From Chamaesiphon minutus PCC 6605 (GTDB lineage Bacteria > Cyanobacteriota > Cyanobacteriia > Cyanobacteriales > Chamaesiphonaceae), in assembly GCF_000317145.1 (NCBI RefSeq), contig NC_019697.1, positions 4,228,886 to 4,292,885 on the forward strand: DNA of 64,000 nt, read 5' to 3'. A model generated the notes under the pieces. That model was not told the origin of the DNA. It worked only from the letters and a program-made list of their open reading frames with translations, and made no database searches. Shown piece by piece: positions 53,136 through 62,016 of the stretch. The stretch's first letter is position 1. Each line of letters begins with the position of its first letter. The translations under genes and the position numbers were made by a program.

Positions 53136-53489
53136 ATGAATATCTCGATCGAAAGTCAAACTGCAATTATTAATAAAGTGAGTATTCTGCCGCCAATTGC
53201 TCAAAAAAAGATGCAATGTTGGATTCGGAGCAGACATCTCATTTATTCTGGTAATTTTTTTATATATGAAACAGTTGATTTTAGTGCTGTCGAACGATTT
53301 GGTGACTGTATCGAAGCATTGGGGGGTGCTGTAATTGCAGTTAGTTCGGTCGGCAAAGTTTGGATGGGCGATCGCCGACAAGTCATTTTATATCGATCGA
53401 AAGCAAGTTTGCAAACACCCCATCACGATCTCCATCATTACTGGATTAAGTATGGCAGTTTTCGTACCAGATTTGACGAACGGGTCTAA
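53136..53489 (+). CDS. cpeR: Phycoerythrin gene activator CpeR
   Basis: A 117-residue small protein (MNISIESQTAIINKVSILPPIAQKKMQCWIRSRHLIYSGNFFIYETVDFSAVERFGDCIEALGGAVIAVSSVGKVWMGDRRQVILYRSKASL). Size, place at the end of cpeCDEST and the segment ERFGDCIEALGG fit CpeR, which is needed for transcription of cpeBA in green light. It has been noted to resemble phosphatase 2C in part, but no catalytic motif is seen here. Through it the RcaC-controlled cpeC operon should in turn control cpeBA. Confidence 0.85.
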   Translation: MNISIESQTAIINKVSILPPIAQKKMQCWIRSRHLIYSGNFFIYETVDFSAVERFGDCIEALGGAVIAVSSVGKVWMGDRRQVILYRSKASLQTPHHDLHHYWIKYGSFRTRFDERV

Positions 53490-53585
53490 CTCGATCGGGT
53501 TTGGAAATCAATACTCAGTCAGCTTGAATCCAGCTCACACAATTGCAATTAAATTAACAACAATATTTTTAACGAGATTAAAATT

Positions 53586-54317
53586 ATGTATCAACCTTTT
53601 CTCAATCACTTAGAGCAATCCTTATTTCAACGCTTCGATCTTCAAAGTCGGCTAATTCCCGCTGGACTGGAAGCGCAAGTGAGCGAACGCGGCAAAAATC
53701 CAGCTTCGATTAAAAGTTGGTGTTATGAATGTCCTGAGTTTCGGAAAATCCGCTACACCTATATCGATGCTGGTGCGAGTGCTCAGATTTTTAATAGCGT
53801 CATTTATCCCAGTCATAATTCTGAATTGCCATTGCTGGGCATTGACTTCCTGTCTTTTGGACAAGTCAAAAATTTAATTGTAATGGACTTTCAACCGTTA
53901 TTTCAGGATGAAGCTTATCTAACTAAGTATATTCATCCTTTGAAAAAATTACACGAAAAATATCCAGATTTAGCTCAAAATCTAGAAATGAAGTTCTACG
54001 ATGCAAATCAATATTTTTCCAAATATCTATTGTTTGCTAAAACCGATCCAGAGACTGTCAAGACGCGAGTATTTGAAGCCTTTCAAGATTATCTCAATCT
54101 CTATTGGGAGATGCTATCTACTAGTGAATTATTGACCGATCCATCGGATATTCAGCGGATTGCCAAAGCTCAAAGAGATTACGACCAATATAGTGCCGAT
54201 CGCGACCCCGCCTCTGGCTTATTTAGTAGCTATTTCGGTCATGAATGGTCGGAAAAATTCTTGTACGGATTTTTGTTTGAAGATGCAATGCCCCTATCTG
54301 CTACTGTTGCCAAATAA
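53586..54317 (+). CDS. pebA: 15,16-dihydrobiliverdin:ferredoxin oxidoreductase
   Basis: A 243-residue ferredoxin-dependent bilin reductase that reduces biliverdin IX-alpha to 15,16-dihydrobiliverdin. PebA features: SWCYECPEFRKIRYTYIDAGASAQIFNSVIYPSHNSELPLLGIDFLSFGQVKNLIVMDFQPLFQD, with the Asp of YIDAG and LLGID near the bilin pocket. C-terminal DRDPASGLFSSYFGHEWSEKFLYGFLFE is family-typical. Directly upstream of pebB and downstream of cpeR, so phycoerythrobilin supply is linked to PE expression. Confidence 0.95.
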   Translation: MYQPFLNHLEQSLFQRFDLQSRLIPAGLEAQVSERGKNPASIKSWCYECPEFRKIRYTYIDAGASAQIFNSVIYPSHNSELPLLGIDFLSFGQVKNLIVMDFQPLFQDEAYLTKYIHPLKKLHEKYPDLAQNLEMKFYDANQYFSKYLLFAKTDPETVKTRVFEAFQDYLNLYWEMLSTSELLTDPSDIQRIAKAQRDYDQYSADRDPASGLFSSYFGHEWSEKFLYGFLFEDAMPLSATVAK

Positions 54318-54405
54318 TCTTTAGGAACAACTAGTAAGCCATATCCCCGACTTCTCCACGAAGTTGGGGATATTAAATAGCAATTATCAATTATCAATTA
54401 TTAAT

Positions 54406-55158
54406 ATGACACTATATCAACCATTTCTAGACTATGCGATCGCATTATTGCAAGAGCGATTGCCATTACAGTCTTACCCGATTCCCAGTGGATTCGAGTA
54501 CAAATCAGCGATCGTCGGTAAAGGCAAACAAGAAAACGAAGTCGTAACTACCAGTTACGGCTATCAGTCCCCTAAGCTGCGGCAAATCCGCGCCGCACAC
54601 GTCCAGGGTGGTAGTGCGCTTCAAGTGTTGAATTTTGTGATTTTCCCGCACCTGAACTACGACTTACCCTTTTTTGGTGCAGATTTAGTCACGCTTCCTG
54701 GCGGACACTTAATCGCCTTGGATATGCAACCATTATTTCGGGACGAGCGCGAATATCAAGCCAAATATAGCGATCCCATCTTGCCAATTTTCGAGACCTA
54801 TCGCCAACATCTCCCGTGGGGTGGTGATTTCCCTGAAGAAGCTAGTGCCTTTTTCTCGCCTGCTTTTCTCTGGACGCGACCAAAAGAAAATGAAGCCGTC
54901 GAAACCCATGTATTTGAGGCATTTAAGGCGTATCTCCAGGCATATTTAGATTTTGTCGATCGGGCCGAACCCGTTACCGATCCGCAAGCTTTAGCCGCAA
55001 TTAAACAATCGCAGTTGCGCTATCTACGCTATCGAGCAGAAAAAGATCCCGCTCGCGGTATGTTCAATCGCTTCTATGGTTCTGAGTGGACGGAAGAGTA
55101 CATTCATGGCTTTTTATTCGACCTAGAACGCAAGCTCGAAACCGCTGCATCTGTCTGA
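54406..55158 (+). CDS. pebB: Phycoerythrobilin:ferredoxin oxidoreductase
   Basis: A 250-residue bilin reductase that converts 15,16-dihydrobiliverdin to phycoerythrobilin. Start at 54406 ([19 protein letters not shown]) with the in-frame upstream part being leader. PebB features: [62 protein letters not shown] and [28 protein letters not shown]. PebA and PebB pass the intermediate between them, and their genes are adjacent as usual. pcyA, the competing enzyme for phycocyanobilin, faces it on the opposite strand. Confidence 0.95.
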   Translation: MTLYQPFLDYAIALLQERLPLQSYPIPSGFEYKSAIVGKGKQENEVVTTSYGYQSPKLRQIRAAHVQGGSALQVLNFVIFPHLNYDLPFFGADLVTLPGGHLIALDMQPLFRDEREYQAKYSDPILPIFETYRQHLPWGGDFPEEASAFFSPAFLWTRPKENEAVETHVFEAFKAYLQAYLDFVDRAEPVTDPQALAAIKQSQLRYLRYRAEKDPARGMFNRFYGSEWTEEYIHGFLFDLERKLETAASV

Positions 55159-55245
55159 GTCGATCCGATCGAGCAATGTCTCGATTAGGGGAGTTTTGAT
55201 GGCGAAAATTTTCGCGATCGCACCCACACTAGATCCGCCCTAAAT

Positions 55246-55989
55246 TTAACAACTCACAACCAAAGCTTCGTAATCGAACAGCATGGTAGTCATATAGCGA
55301 TCGGCCCATTCGACACCAAATGATTTTTCTAGGACGCGCCGCGTCTTATCATTTTGTTGCTGGCGATCGCAATAATACTGGTGTCCGGCAGAAATCTGGG
55401 CAATCTCGGCAATAGCGGTTGTCGGTGGAGTGCTGCTGGCAATTTGGCAATGAATCGCGAGCATCGACAGCACATAATCCAGAAAAGCCGTCTCTTCAGT
55501 GGCATTGGTGGGACGCACGAATAAACAATAATCTGAGAAAATATCTCCCCAGGTGGGTAAATCTCGCACTTGAGAGAAGCTGATGGCGGGGAGTTGGCGC
55601 AGTGGGAGTTGATATCGCGCGGGCAAAGATCGATTGCGATTTACTGGCGATAAATCGACAATTGCGGCACTAATTGTCCCTCTACCGCAGACGATATCTG
55701 CCCCAAAAATCGGCAGATCGCGATCGGGGTGTGGAAACATTACACAGTGGAGGATATCTAAATTCTGGCCTACCTGAGCCAGTTCTAGATGCAACTTGCG
55801 AAATTGGGGGGTTTGATGGCATTTATTTTCAATAACTAAGCGTTCGCCCTCCAAGCTGCCTTCGACATAGCCTAAATCGTGGGGAATTTGGTAAGGAGAC
55901 AGGTCTAGATGCTCTTGCCACGTCCGTTCGATGCGATCGGCTAGTTTCGCGATGAGGGGATGTTGTTTGGTACGGAGCGAGATCGACAT
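55246..55989 (-). CDS. pcyA: Phycocyanobilin:ferredoxin oxidoreductase
   Basis: A 247-residue bilin reductase that makes phycocyanobilin from biliverdin in one four-electron process. PcyA features: MSISLRTKQHPLIAKLADRIERTWQEHLDLSPYQIPHDLGYVEGSLEGERLVIENKCHQTPQFRKLHLELAQVGQNLDILHCVMFPHPDRDLPIFGADIVCGRGTISAAIVDLSP. The catalytic His (MFPHPDRDLPIFGADIV) and Asp (GAD) are present. Convergent to pebB and divergent from cpcB; in Fremyella pcyA is red-light induced via RcaC, and a candidate L box in the proper orientation lies at 56243. Confidence 0.95.
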   Translation of the reverse strand: MSISLRTKQHPLIAKLADRIERTWQEHLDLSPYQIPHDLGYVEGSLEGERLVIENKCHQTPQFRKLHLELAQVGQNLDILHCVMFPHPDRDLPIFGADIVCGRGTISAAIVDLSPVNRNRSLPARYQLPLRQLPAISFSQVRDLPTWGDIFSDYCLFVRPTNATEETAFLDYVLSMLAIHCQIASSTPPTTAIAEIAQISAGHQYYCDRQQQNDKTRRVLEKSFGVEWADRYMTTMLFDYEALVVSC

Positions 55990-56242
55990 AATTTTTAATA
56001 TGGTTTTATAAAGTAAATTTAAACATTGAATCTTTTGTTAGATCGTTACATATTTGTCAAGTCAATTAACTTATCAATGGGAGCGATCTTCTGGCGAAGT
56101 CAAAGATTTACTATCGAAAATACTAGTAAGGCGAATGGTAAAGGAGCTGACGATCGATTGAATGTCTGGTGGCAAAAACCAATCTCAACCTCTGTCTCAA
56201 TCTCTAATCTTGGCCAGATGTTTACTACCTTCGCCGATCGTT

Positions 56243-56260
56243 CGTGCAGATTACGTGCAA
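56243..56260 (-). promoter_or_regulatory. Candidate L box for pcyA
   Basis: On the minus strand TTGCACG-TAAT-CTGCACG is a direct repeat of seven bases with a four-base spacer, matching the L-box pattern TTGCACA-N4-TTGCACA at 11 of 14 positions. It reads toward pcyA, about 254 bases upstream of its start. The repeat is internally consistent (TGCACG twice), which argues against chance. Confidence 0.6.
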
Positions 56261-56485
56261 AAACACGATCCTCGTTGGGGCAATGTGGGTTTGAGTACAA
56301 CGTCAGCATGACAGGCGATCCCCGCTGTAGATCGATTTTTAAAAAATGTATTACTGAATCTAAACTAATGCAACAATCTGTTTACAATTAAAACAGATCT
56401 CTCATCTGCTGAATTGATTAATTGGTAAGGGTTTGTCGCTTTGTTAACATTTTTTAATTACATCTTTTTCGAATTGATTCGATCT

Positions 56486-56503
56486 CTGCACAAAAGTTGC
56501 ACA
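56486..56503 (+). promoter_or_regulatory. L box (RcaC binding site) upstream of cpcB
   Basis: CTGCACA-AAAG-TTGCACA matches the Fremyella L box TTGCACA-N4-TTGCACA at 13 of 14 positions with the exact four-base spacer. It lies 127 bases before the cpcB start, in forward orientation. In Fremyella this element makes the PC2 operon red-light inducible through RcaC. Confidence 0.82.
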
Positions 56504-56629
56504 CCAAGGCTGCTTTAATCAAACTTAATTCAAAACAGATGAATTCCTGACAATTTATCATCGATTAATCGATCGGGAATTTATAATTTGTTGAAGTAAA
56601 TTTTATTGCAACGTAGGGAGTTTCCTTAG

Positions 56630-57148
56630 ATGTTAGACGCTTTTACTAAAGTAGTTGCTCAAGCAGATGCCCAAGGTACATTTGCTAGTGATTCTCAGAT
56701 TAATGCTCTTAAAGCAATGGTAGCTGAGGGCACCAAACGGATTGATGTTGTCAACCGGATTACTTCCAACTCCTCTGCAATCGTCGCTAACGCGGCACGC
56801 GCACTGTTCGACGAACAACCCAACCTGATCGCACCAGGTGGTAACGCCTACACCAACCGTCGCATGGCAGCTTGCTTGCGCGACATGGAAATCATTTTAC
56901 GCTACGTTACTTACGCAACATTTACTGGCGACGCATCCGTCCTCGACGATCGTTGTTTGAATGGCTTGCGCGAAACTTACCTGGCTCTGGGCGTTCCTGG
57001 TGGTTCCGTTGCTACTGGTGTTCAAAAAATGAAAGAAGCTGCAATTGCAATTGCTAACGATCCCAACGGTATCACTAAAGGTGACTGTAGCTCTTTGATG
57101 GCTGAATTAAGCGGTTACTTCGATCGCGCAGCTTCTGCTGTCGGTTAA
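56630..57148 (+). CDS. cpcB: Phycocyanin beta subunit (PC2-type)
   Basis: A 172-residue C-phycocyanin beta chain. Bilin sites Cys82 ([46 protein letters not shown]) and Cys153 ([27 protein letters not shown]). Asn72 (the gamma-N-methylasparagine site) is in [11 protein letters not shown]. First gene of an operon with the order B-A-H-I-D that matches the red-light-inducible cpcB2A2H2I2D2 of Fremyella, and it carries an L box upstream. The bilin on Cys153 would be attached by CpcT (61123). Confidence 0.97.
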   Translation: MLDAFTKVVAQADAQGTFASDSQINALKAMVAEGTKRIDVVNRITSNSSAIVANAARALFDEQPNLIAPGGNAYTNRRMAACLRDMEIILRYVTYATFTGDASVLDDRCLNGLRETYLALGVPGGSVATGVQKMKEAAIAIANDPNGITKGDCSSLMAELSGYFDRAASAVG

Positions 57149-57212
57149 TTTATATCGATTTCTCGTTACCTTTTGCACGAATACAATCATTTATTGAGAG
57201 ATTAAGTAAACT

Positions 57213-57701
57213 ATGAAAACTCCTTTAACCGAAGCTGTAGCTACCGCTGATTCCCAAGGTCGTTTCTTGAGTTCTACCGAACTGCAAGTTGCTTTTGGTC
57301 GCATTCGTCAGGCAACTGCTAGCCTTGATGCTGCTAAAGCTTTGGCTGGTAAAGCTCAAAGCTTGGCTGATGGTGCTGCAAATGCCGTTTATCAGAAATT
57401 CCCCTACACCACTACCATGCAGGGCAACAACTATGCTTCTACCCCTCGCGGTAAAGCTAAGTGCGCTCGTGACATCGGTTACTACGTTCGGATGATCTCC
57501 TACTGCCTGATTGCTGGTAGCACTGGCCCGATGGATGACTACCTGATTGGCGGTTTGGCTGAAATCAACTCCACCTTCGACTTGTCTCCTAGCTGGTATG
57601 TTGAAGCTCTCAAATATGTTAAAGCTAACCACGGTCTCTCTGGTGACTCTGCAAGCGAAGCTAATTCCTACATCGATTACGCAATTAACGCCTTAAGCTA
57701 A
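57213..57701 (+). CDS. cpcA: Phycocyanin alpha subunit (PC2-type)
   Basis: A 162-residue C-phycocyanin alpha chain with the single phycocyanobilin at Cys84 ([42 protein letters not shown]). It starts [31 protein letters not shown] and ends [10 protein letters not shown], both typical. It follows cpcB after 64 nt. A CpcE/F-type lyase pair needed for this site is not present in the window. Confidence 0.97.
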   Translation: MKTPLTEAVATADSQGRFLSSTELQVAFGRIRQATASLDAAKALAGKAQSLADGAANAVYQKFPYTTTMQGNNYASTPRGKAKCARDIGYYVRMISYCLIAGSTGPMDDYLIGGLAEINSTFDLSPSWYVEALKYVKANHGLSGDSASEANSYIDYAINALS

Positions 57702-57711
57702 TTGACATCCA

Positions 57712-57784
57712 AATCCCAGAACTGGAGGCTGTCTTTCGTGCTCATTAAGAATGGGAAAGAAGGATATCCTCTAGCTCTGGGATT
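57712..57784 (+). promoter_or_regulatory. Intercistronic hairpin after cpcA
   Basis: AATCCCAGAACTGGAGG (57712-57728) can pair with CCTCTAGCTCTGGGATT (57768-57784), leaving an inner loop of about 39 bases. Such structures after cpcA favour a high level of the cpcBA message over the linker part. Function by analogy. Confidence 0.6.
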
Positions 57785-57815
57785 GTTGTAACTATACGCA
57801 ATCGGAGTTGAAATT

Positions 57816-58634
57816 ATGACAAGCTCTATGGCCGCAAAACAGTTGGGATTCGAGCCGTTTGCTGGCGCATCGCCAGTAGAACTACGACCCCACCCGTCGG
57901 AAGATGATGTTCGGGCTGTAATTTGGGCTGCCTATCGGCAGGTCTTCGGCAACGACCATATTATGGAAAGCGAACGACTAACCAGTGCCGAATCGCTCCT
58001 GCGCCAGGGCGATATGAGCGTGCGAGATTTCGTCCGCGCATTGGCACAATCAGAACTATATAAACAAAAATTTTTCTATTCAACTCCCCAAGTGCGGTTC
58101 ATCGAACTGAACTTCAAGCACTTATTGGGTCGCGCTCCAGCTAATGAAGCCGAAATTACCGAGCATGTCAATCGGTTTATCGATCGTGGATACATCGCCG
58201 AAATCGACTCCTACATCGATTCGATGGAATATCAAGACAGCTTTGGTGATGCGACAGTGCCTTACTATCGTGGTTTTGCTACCCAACGGGGTCAAACTAG
58301 TGTGGGCTTCACTCGGATGTTCCAACTGTATCAAGGTTATGCCAACAGCGATCGCGCTCAAGGCAATAACAAAGGTGCTGCTTTGACCGCAGAACTCGGT
58401 CGAAATACCGCCACGGCAATTCGCACTCCCAATTTGGGACGCAGTTTAGCTGGCACTATTAAAGGCGATCGCGAGCAATTATATCGCGTGCGGCTCGTCC
58501 AAACCAACCGCATTAACAGCCCGCAAATTCGGCGCAGTTCTGGCGAGCTACTCGTTAGCTACGAACAACTTTCTGCTACCCTCCAACGCCTCAATCAGCG
58601 TGGGAGTCGGGTAGTGAGTATCGATCGAGCTTAG
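57816..58634 (+). CDS. Phycocyanin rod linker (CpcH2/CpcC-type), first
   Basis: A 272-residue PC rod linker: linker domain (about 24-160: [62 protein letters not shown], then [46 protein letters not shown]) and a C-terminal CpcD-like domain ([49 protein letters not shown]). By order in the operon it corresponds to cpcH2. It joins PC hexamers in the distal rod. Confidence 0.9.
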   Translation: MTSSMAAKQLGFEPFAGASPVELRPHPSEDDVRAVIWAAYRQVFGNDHIMESERLTSAESLLRQGDMSVRDFVRALAQSELYKQKFFYSTPQVRFIELNFKHLLGRAPANEAEITEHVNRFIDRGYIAEIDSYIDSMEYQDSFGDATVPYYRGFATQRGQTSVGFTRMFQLYQGYANSDRAQGNNKGAALTAELGRNTATAIRTPNLGRSLAGTIKGDREQLYRVRLVQTNRINSPQIRRSSGELLVSYEQLSATLQRLNQRGSRVVSIDRA

Positions 58635-58635
58635 A

Positions 58636-58670
58636 TTTAGGCTTTAGGCTTTAGGCTTTAGGCTTTAGGC
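58636..58670. repeat. Heptanucleotide tandem repeat (TTTAGGC)5
   Basis: Five perfect units directly follow the stop of the first PC linker gene. The heptamer is the reverse complement of the CCTAAAG array before glyQ at 29986. Confidence 0.9.
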
Positions 58671-58682
58671 AAGAGGGTATGA

Positions 58683-58797
58683 ATGGGTAATGAATGGGCA
58701 GCGTCGCTGCTTTGTTGACGAACAAGGACGATCGTGGTCTTTCGCTCTTACCCATTACCCATCCACCCATCTATCCATCCACCCATCCACCCATCTA
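58683..58797. repeat. Interspersed repeat (copy 2) and CATCCACC-type low-complexity tract
   Basis: 58683-58760 corresponds to the repeat at 14445-14520, with GGGTAA and TTACCC at its ends. A CCATCCACCCATC low-complexity tract follows up to the ribosome site AAGGAG of the next linker gene. Confidence 0.6.
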
Positions 58798-58810
58798 AGG
58801 AGTAAAACCC

Positions 58811-59677
58811 GTGCCAATTACCACCGGAGCTTCTCGTTTAGGCACCAGTGCCTATAGCGATATTAAGCCAATCGAATTACGCACCAATTGGTCGCCAGCA
58901 GATGCCCAAATTATTATCAATGCTGTCTACCGTCAGGTATTAGGTAACGACTATCTGATGCAAAACGAACGACTATTGGGACTCGAATCCGTGCTCTGTA
59001 ACGGTCAAATTACCGTGCGAGATTTCGTGCGCGGTGTCGCCAAATCTGAGTTGTACAAAAACAAATTTTTGTACTCATCTTTTCAGACGCGGACGATCGA
59101 ATTAAACTGCAAACATTTACTAGGTCGCGCACCTTATGATGAATCTGAAGTAATCGAACATCTCGATCGCTATCAAGAAAAGGGTTACGATGCCGATATC
59201 GATTCTTATATCGATTCTCTAGAATATAACGAGAATTTTGGCGACTCGATCGTTCCTTACTATCGTAGCTTTACATACCAAGTGGGTCAAAAAATGCCCG
59301 GATTTACTCGGATGTTCCGACTCTATCGCGGTTATGCCAATAGCGATACATCGCAAGTTGCTGGTGCCAAGTCCCGCTTGGCTGGCGAGCTGGGTAGCAA
59401 TACTACTTCGGCAATTATTCCGCCTTCTGGTAGCAACGATGGATTTGCTTATCAAGGTGCTGCTGGTAGCACGACGCCCTCGCGCGCGTTCGGTCGTTCG
59501 ACAATTGGTGAATCAGACCGCCTGTATCGCATTGAAGTATCGAGTATTAGTCTGCCACGCTATCCTCGCGTCCGCCGGAGCAACAAAGAGTTTATTGTTT
59601 CCTACGACCAACTCAACAGTACGCTCCAGTACATCAACAAGATTGGTGGCAAAGTCGCTAGCGTTACCGTAGCCTAA
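58811..59677 (+). CDS. Phycocyanin rod linker (CpcI2/CpcC-type), second
   Basis: A 288-residue PC rod linker starting with GTG after TCTAAGGAGTAAAACCC. Linker domain [66 protein letters not shown] and C-terminal CpcD-like domain [48 protein letters not shown]. By order it corresponds to cpcI2. The N-terminal [18 protein letters not shown] extension resembles those of cpcC linkers. Confidence 0.9.
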   Translation: MPITTGASRLGTSAYSDIKPIELRTNWSPADAQIIINAVYRQVLGNDYLMQNERLLGLESVLCNGQITVRDFVRGVAKSELYKNKFLYSSFQTRTIELNCKHLLGRAPYDESEVIEHLDRYQEKGYDADIDSYIDSLEYNENFGDSIVPYYRSFTYQVGQKMPGFTRMFRLYRGYANSDTSQVAGAKSRLAGELGSNTTSAIIPPSGSNDGFAYQGAAGSTTPSRAFGRSTIGESDRLYRIEVSSISLPRYPRVRRSNKEFIVSYDQLNSTLQYINKIGGKVASVTVA

Positions 59678-59799
59678 CTTCGGTGTGTTAACTCTTTAAT
59701 TTTAGTTAATCGTGGTGTGGGAATGCGCTATAAAGACCCATTCTCACACATCGCCTGATTGATACTCGCCACTTTTTCACGATCGCAGGAGCAAATAAA

Positions 59800-60057
59800 A
59801 TGTTGGGACAATCAGCTTTTACCAGAGGTTCGACCGCGACAGCCAATAATCGAATTTTTGTTTATGAAGTAGCTGGATTGCAGCAAAACGACGATAGCCA
59901 ATCTAACGTGCAGATTCGGACTAGTGCGAATACCTTCGTACAAGTTCCTTACAATCGCATGAATGAAAAGATGCAGCAAATTTTGCGCATGGGTGGCAAA
60001 ATCGTCAGTATTCAACCACTAGGTGCAAAACCCCCAGCGGCGGAATCCGAATCTTAA
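59800..60057 (+). CDS. cpcD: Phycocyanin rod-capping linker CpcD
   Basis: An 85-residue CpcD, the small linker that ends PC rods. MLGQSAFTRGSTATANNRIFVYEVAGLQQNDDSQSNVQIRTSANTFVQVPYNRMNEKMQQILRMGGKIVSIQPL is family-typical over its whole length. Last gene of the cpcBAHID operon; good AGGAG site upstream. Confidence 0.95.
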   Translation: MLGQSAFTRGSTATANNRIFVYEVAGLQQNDDSQSNVQIRTSANTFVQVPYNRMNEKMQQILRMGGKIVSIQPLGAKPPAAESES

Positions 60058-60127
60058 TCGATCGCGATCCAGTTCTTGTAGATGTTTAATAGTTACCATG
60101 TGGGTCGATTTAACAATCGACCCATTT

Positions 60128-61057
60128 TTATGAAAATTCAGACCAACCAGTGCGATAATGACCGTAATTACAGACTTGAGGATTGAGGATTTCGGTAAGA
60201 ATTTCTAGAGATTCTACCAGTCTGGGGCCGGGGCGATTAAAGTAAGCATTACCATCGGTAATGTAGACTCGATCTTGTTTGACTGCTGCGAGCTGTTGCC
60301 ACTGAGGATGTTTAGTTAACGGTTGTGCTTCGATGCGAGTGCGATCGAGATCGAAACCACAGGGCATGAAAATAATTGTATCGGGATCGGCAGCTACCAA
60401 TTCATCCCAACTAATCCGAGGTGAATGTTGTCCGGTAACGCCACCAATCGGTTTGCCACCAGCCATCTCGACTAATTCGGGAATCCAATTACCAGCCAAC
60501 ATTAATGGATCTGTCCACTCAATGCAGGCAACTTTTGGGAGTGGAGATTGAAGATTTTGACACTGGGTTTGACAGATTTTAACTCGCTTTTGCAGAGTTG
60601 CAACGATCGGTTGCCAATCGACATTTAAAGTTTCGCCAACACGTTGAATATCCGCCCAGACATCTGCGATCGTGTCGGGTTGAAGTGAGATAATTTGAGG
60701 GTGACTATTAGTTAATTTCGCCACAGCTTTTTCTACTTCCGGAAAGCTGACCGCACAAACGTCACACTGGTCTTGAGTAATAATGTGAGTGGGCTGCAAT
60801 TGGGTCAACACATCGAGATTAATTTCATAAATACTCATGGCGGCGGCGAGTAATTTATCTACTTCCTGATGAATCTCGCCACTCGGCTGATGGATAGATA
60901 GTCGTGCCGAAGTACAGACAGCTCGATCTTTAATTTCAGGGGGATAATCACATTCATGCGAAATACCCACCAATCGATCGGTCAGTCCCAAACAAGCGAT
61001 AATTTCTGTGGCACTAGGCAAGAGTGAAATCAGCCGCAGCGGTGCTAATGGAGTCAT
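60128..61057 (-). CDS. BtuF-like cobalamin/metal-chelate binding protein
   Basis: A 309-residue protein with the periplasmic-binding helical-backbone fold: RLISLLPSATEIIACLGLTDRLVGISHECDYPPEIKDRAVCTSARLS, then THIITQDQCDVCAV and ISWDELVAADPDTIIFMPCGFDL. This fits the cobalamin-binding BtuF/CobW-neighbour group. No signal peptide or lipobox is present, so it may be cytoplasmic, a common variant in cyanobacteria. It is divergent from cpcT with about 65 nt between, and no cobalamin riboswitch could be placed there. An odd guest between cpcD and cpcT. Confidence 0.75.
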   Translation of the reverse strand: MTPLAPLRLISLLPSATEIIACLGLTDRLVGISHECDYPPEIKDRAVCTSARLSIHQPSGEIHQEVDKLLAAAMSIYEINLDVLTQLQPTHIITQDQCDVCAVSFPEVEKAVAKLTNSHPQIISLQPDTIADVWADIQRVGETLNVDWQPIVATLQKRVKICQTQCQNLQSPLPKVACIEWTDPLMLAGNWIPELVEMAGGKPIGGVTGQHSPRISWDELVAADPDTIIFMPCGFDLDRTRIEAQPLTKHPQWQQLAAVKQDRVYITDGNAYFNRPGPRLVESLEILTEILNPQVCNYGHYRTGWSEFS

Positions 61058-61122
61058 AAATTGTGAAAATAGGATCGTGCAGTTCCAGTAAAATCGACAG
61101 TAATTAACATTAGACCTCCACT

Positions 61123-61734
61123 ATGACTCATTCTACCGATATTCCTACCTTGGCGCGCTGGATGGCTGGCGATTTTAGCAATCAAGCGCAAGCAATTGAG
61201 AACCCACCATTTTTCGCGCATATTCGAGTGTGTATGCGTCCGCTACCCTACGAGTTGTTCGATGGAGTGAGCTTATTTCTCGAACAGGCTTATGACTTTA
61301 TGCTCCAGAATCCTTATCGCTTAAGGGTGCTAAACTTTGTTGTCGTCAACGAGCGCATCGAAATCGAGCATTATACGCTAGATCCTGAAGCCGAATTTTT
61401 CGGAGCCGCTCGTAACCCCGAACAGCTCCAGCAAATCACCCGCGATAATATCATCAAAATGCCAGGTTGCACGATGATTACCGAATGGACTGGCAGTACG
61501 TTTAAGGGCTATGTGGAGCCTGGAAAGGGCTGCAAGGTGACTCGAAATGGCAAAGATACTTATTTGGACAACAGCTTTGAAATCTCGCCTGGACACCTAA
61601 TTAGCCTCGATCGCGGTCGCGATATTGCCACCGACGAACATGTCTGGGGATCGATCGCGGGGCCATTTGAGTTTACTCAAAAAGTGAGTTTTGCCGATGA
61701 AGTACGGGTCGAAAAAGTTAATTCAATAAATTAG
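61123..61734 (+). CDS. cpcT: CpcT-type phycocyanobilin lyase
   Basis: A 203-residue T-type lyase: LARWMAGDFSNQAQAIENPPFFAHIRVCMRPLPYELFDGVSLFLEQAYDFMLQNPYRLRVLNFVVVNERIEIEHYTL, GYVEPGKGCKVTRNGKDTYLDNSFEISPGHLISLDRGRDIATDEHVWGSIAGPFEF. CpcT attaches phycocyanobilin to Cys153 of CpcB. It is similar to, but clearly distinct from, CpeT at 52518; the place next to cpc genes supports the PC assignment. Confidence 0.88.
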   Translation: MTHSTDIPTLARWMAGDFSNQAQAIENPPFFAHIRVCMRPLPYELFDGVSLFLEQAYDFMLQNPYRLRVLNFVVVNERIEIEHYTLDPEAEFFGAARNPEQLQQITRDNIIKMPGCTMITEWTGSTFKGYVEPGKGCKVTRNGKDTYLDNSFEISPGHLISLDRGRDIATDEHVWGSIAGPFEFTQKVSFADEVRVEKVNSIN

Positions 61735-62016
61735 GATCTTCTGTAGAGGCGGATCGATCGAGTAAACATCGATAAATTCTCGCAATTTTAACCAAACCCG
61801 CTTATCTTCAGTGGAATTGACAGATCGTTCGATCGGGTAAAATTTATAGACGATAACATGCGATTGGTTATTGGTGGGGAGGGTGGATTTGTTCGAGAAT
61901 TACTATTGAACGCGCAAATTCTGAGCATTGTCTTGTCGCGCTAAACCTGGAAGAAAACTCCAGAGCGCGCGCCGCAAACCCACCCCTACAGATCCTACTC
62001 CTAACTCCTAACTAAC
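61735..62016. other. Intergenic region cpcT-rluE
   Basis: No gene is seen in these 282 bases; some CGATCG repeats and a stretch rich in CTAACTCCTAACT before the next gene. Confidence 0.5.

Larger units (their letters stand above)
55990..56629. promoter_or_regulatory. Divergent regulatory region pcyA / cpcB with two L-box repeats
   Basis: 640 bases without a convincing gene; small frames within have no biliprotein or other family sense. It contains the L box for cpcB at 56486-56503 and a second, reverse-oriented L-box-like repeat at 56243-56260 for pcyA. The cpcB leader is AT-rich and ends GTAGGGAGTTTCCTTAG before the ATG. Confidence 0.75.

Noticed and set aside
56026-56391. 121-codon open frame in the pcyA-cpcB spacer
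   Set aside because: No family resemblance and no ribosome site. It runs across both L-box sites, so it is taken as non-coding.
61058-61122. Cobalamin riboswitch before the BtuF-like gene
   Set aside because: The spacer to cpcT is only about 65 bases, too short for the riboswitch, and no B12-box-like sequence is seen.
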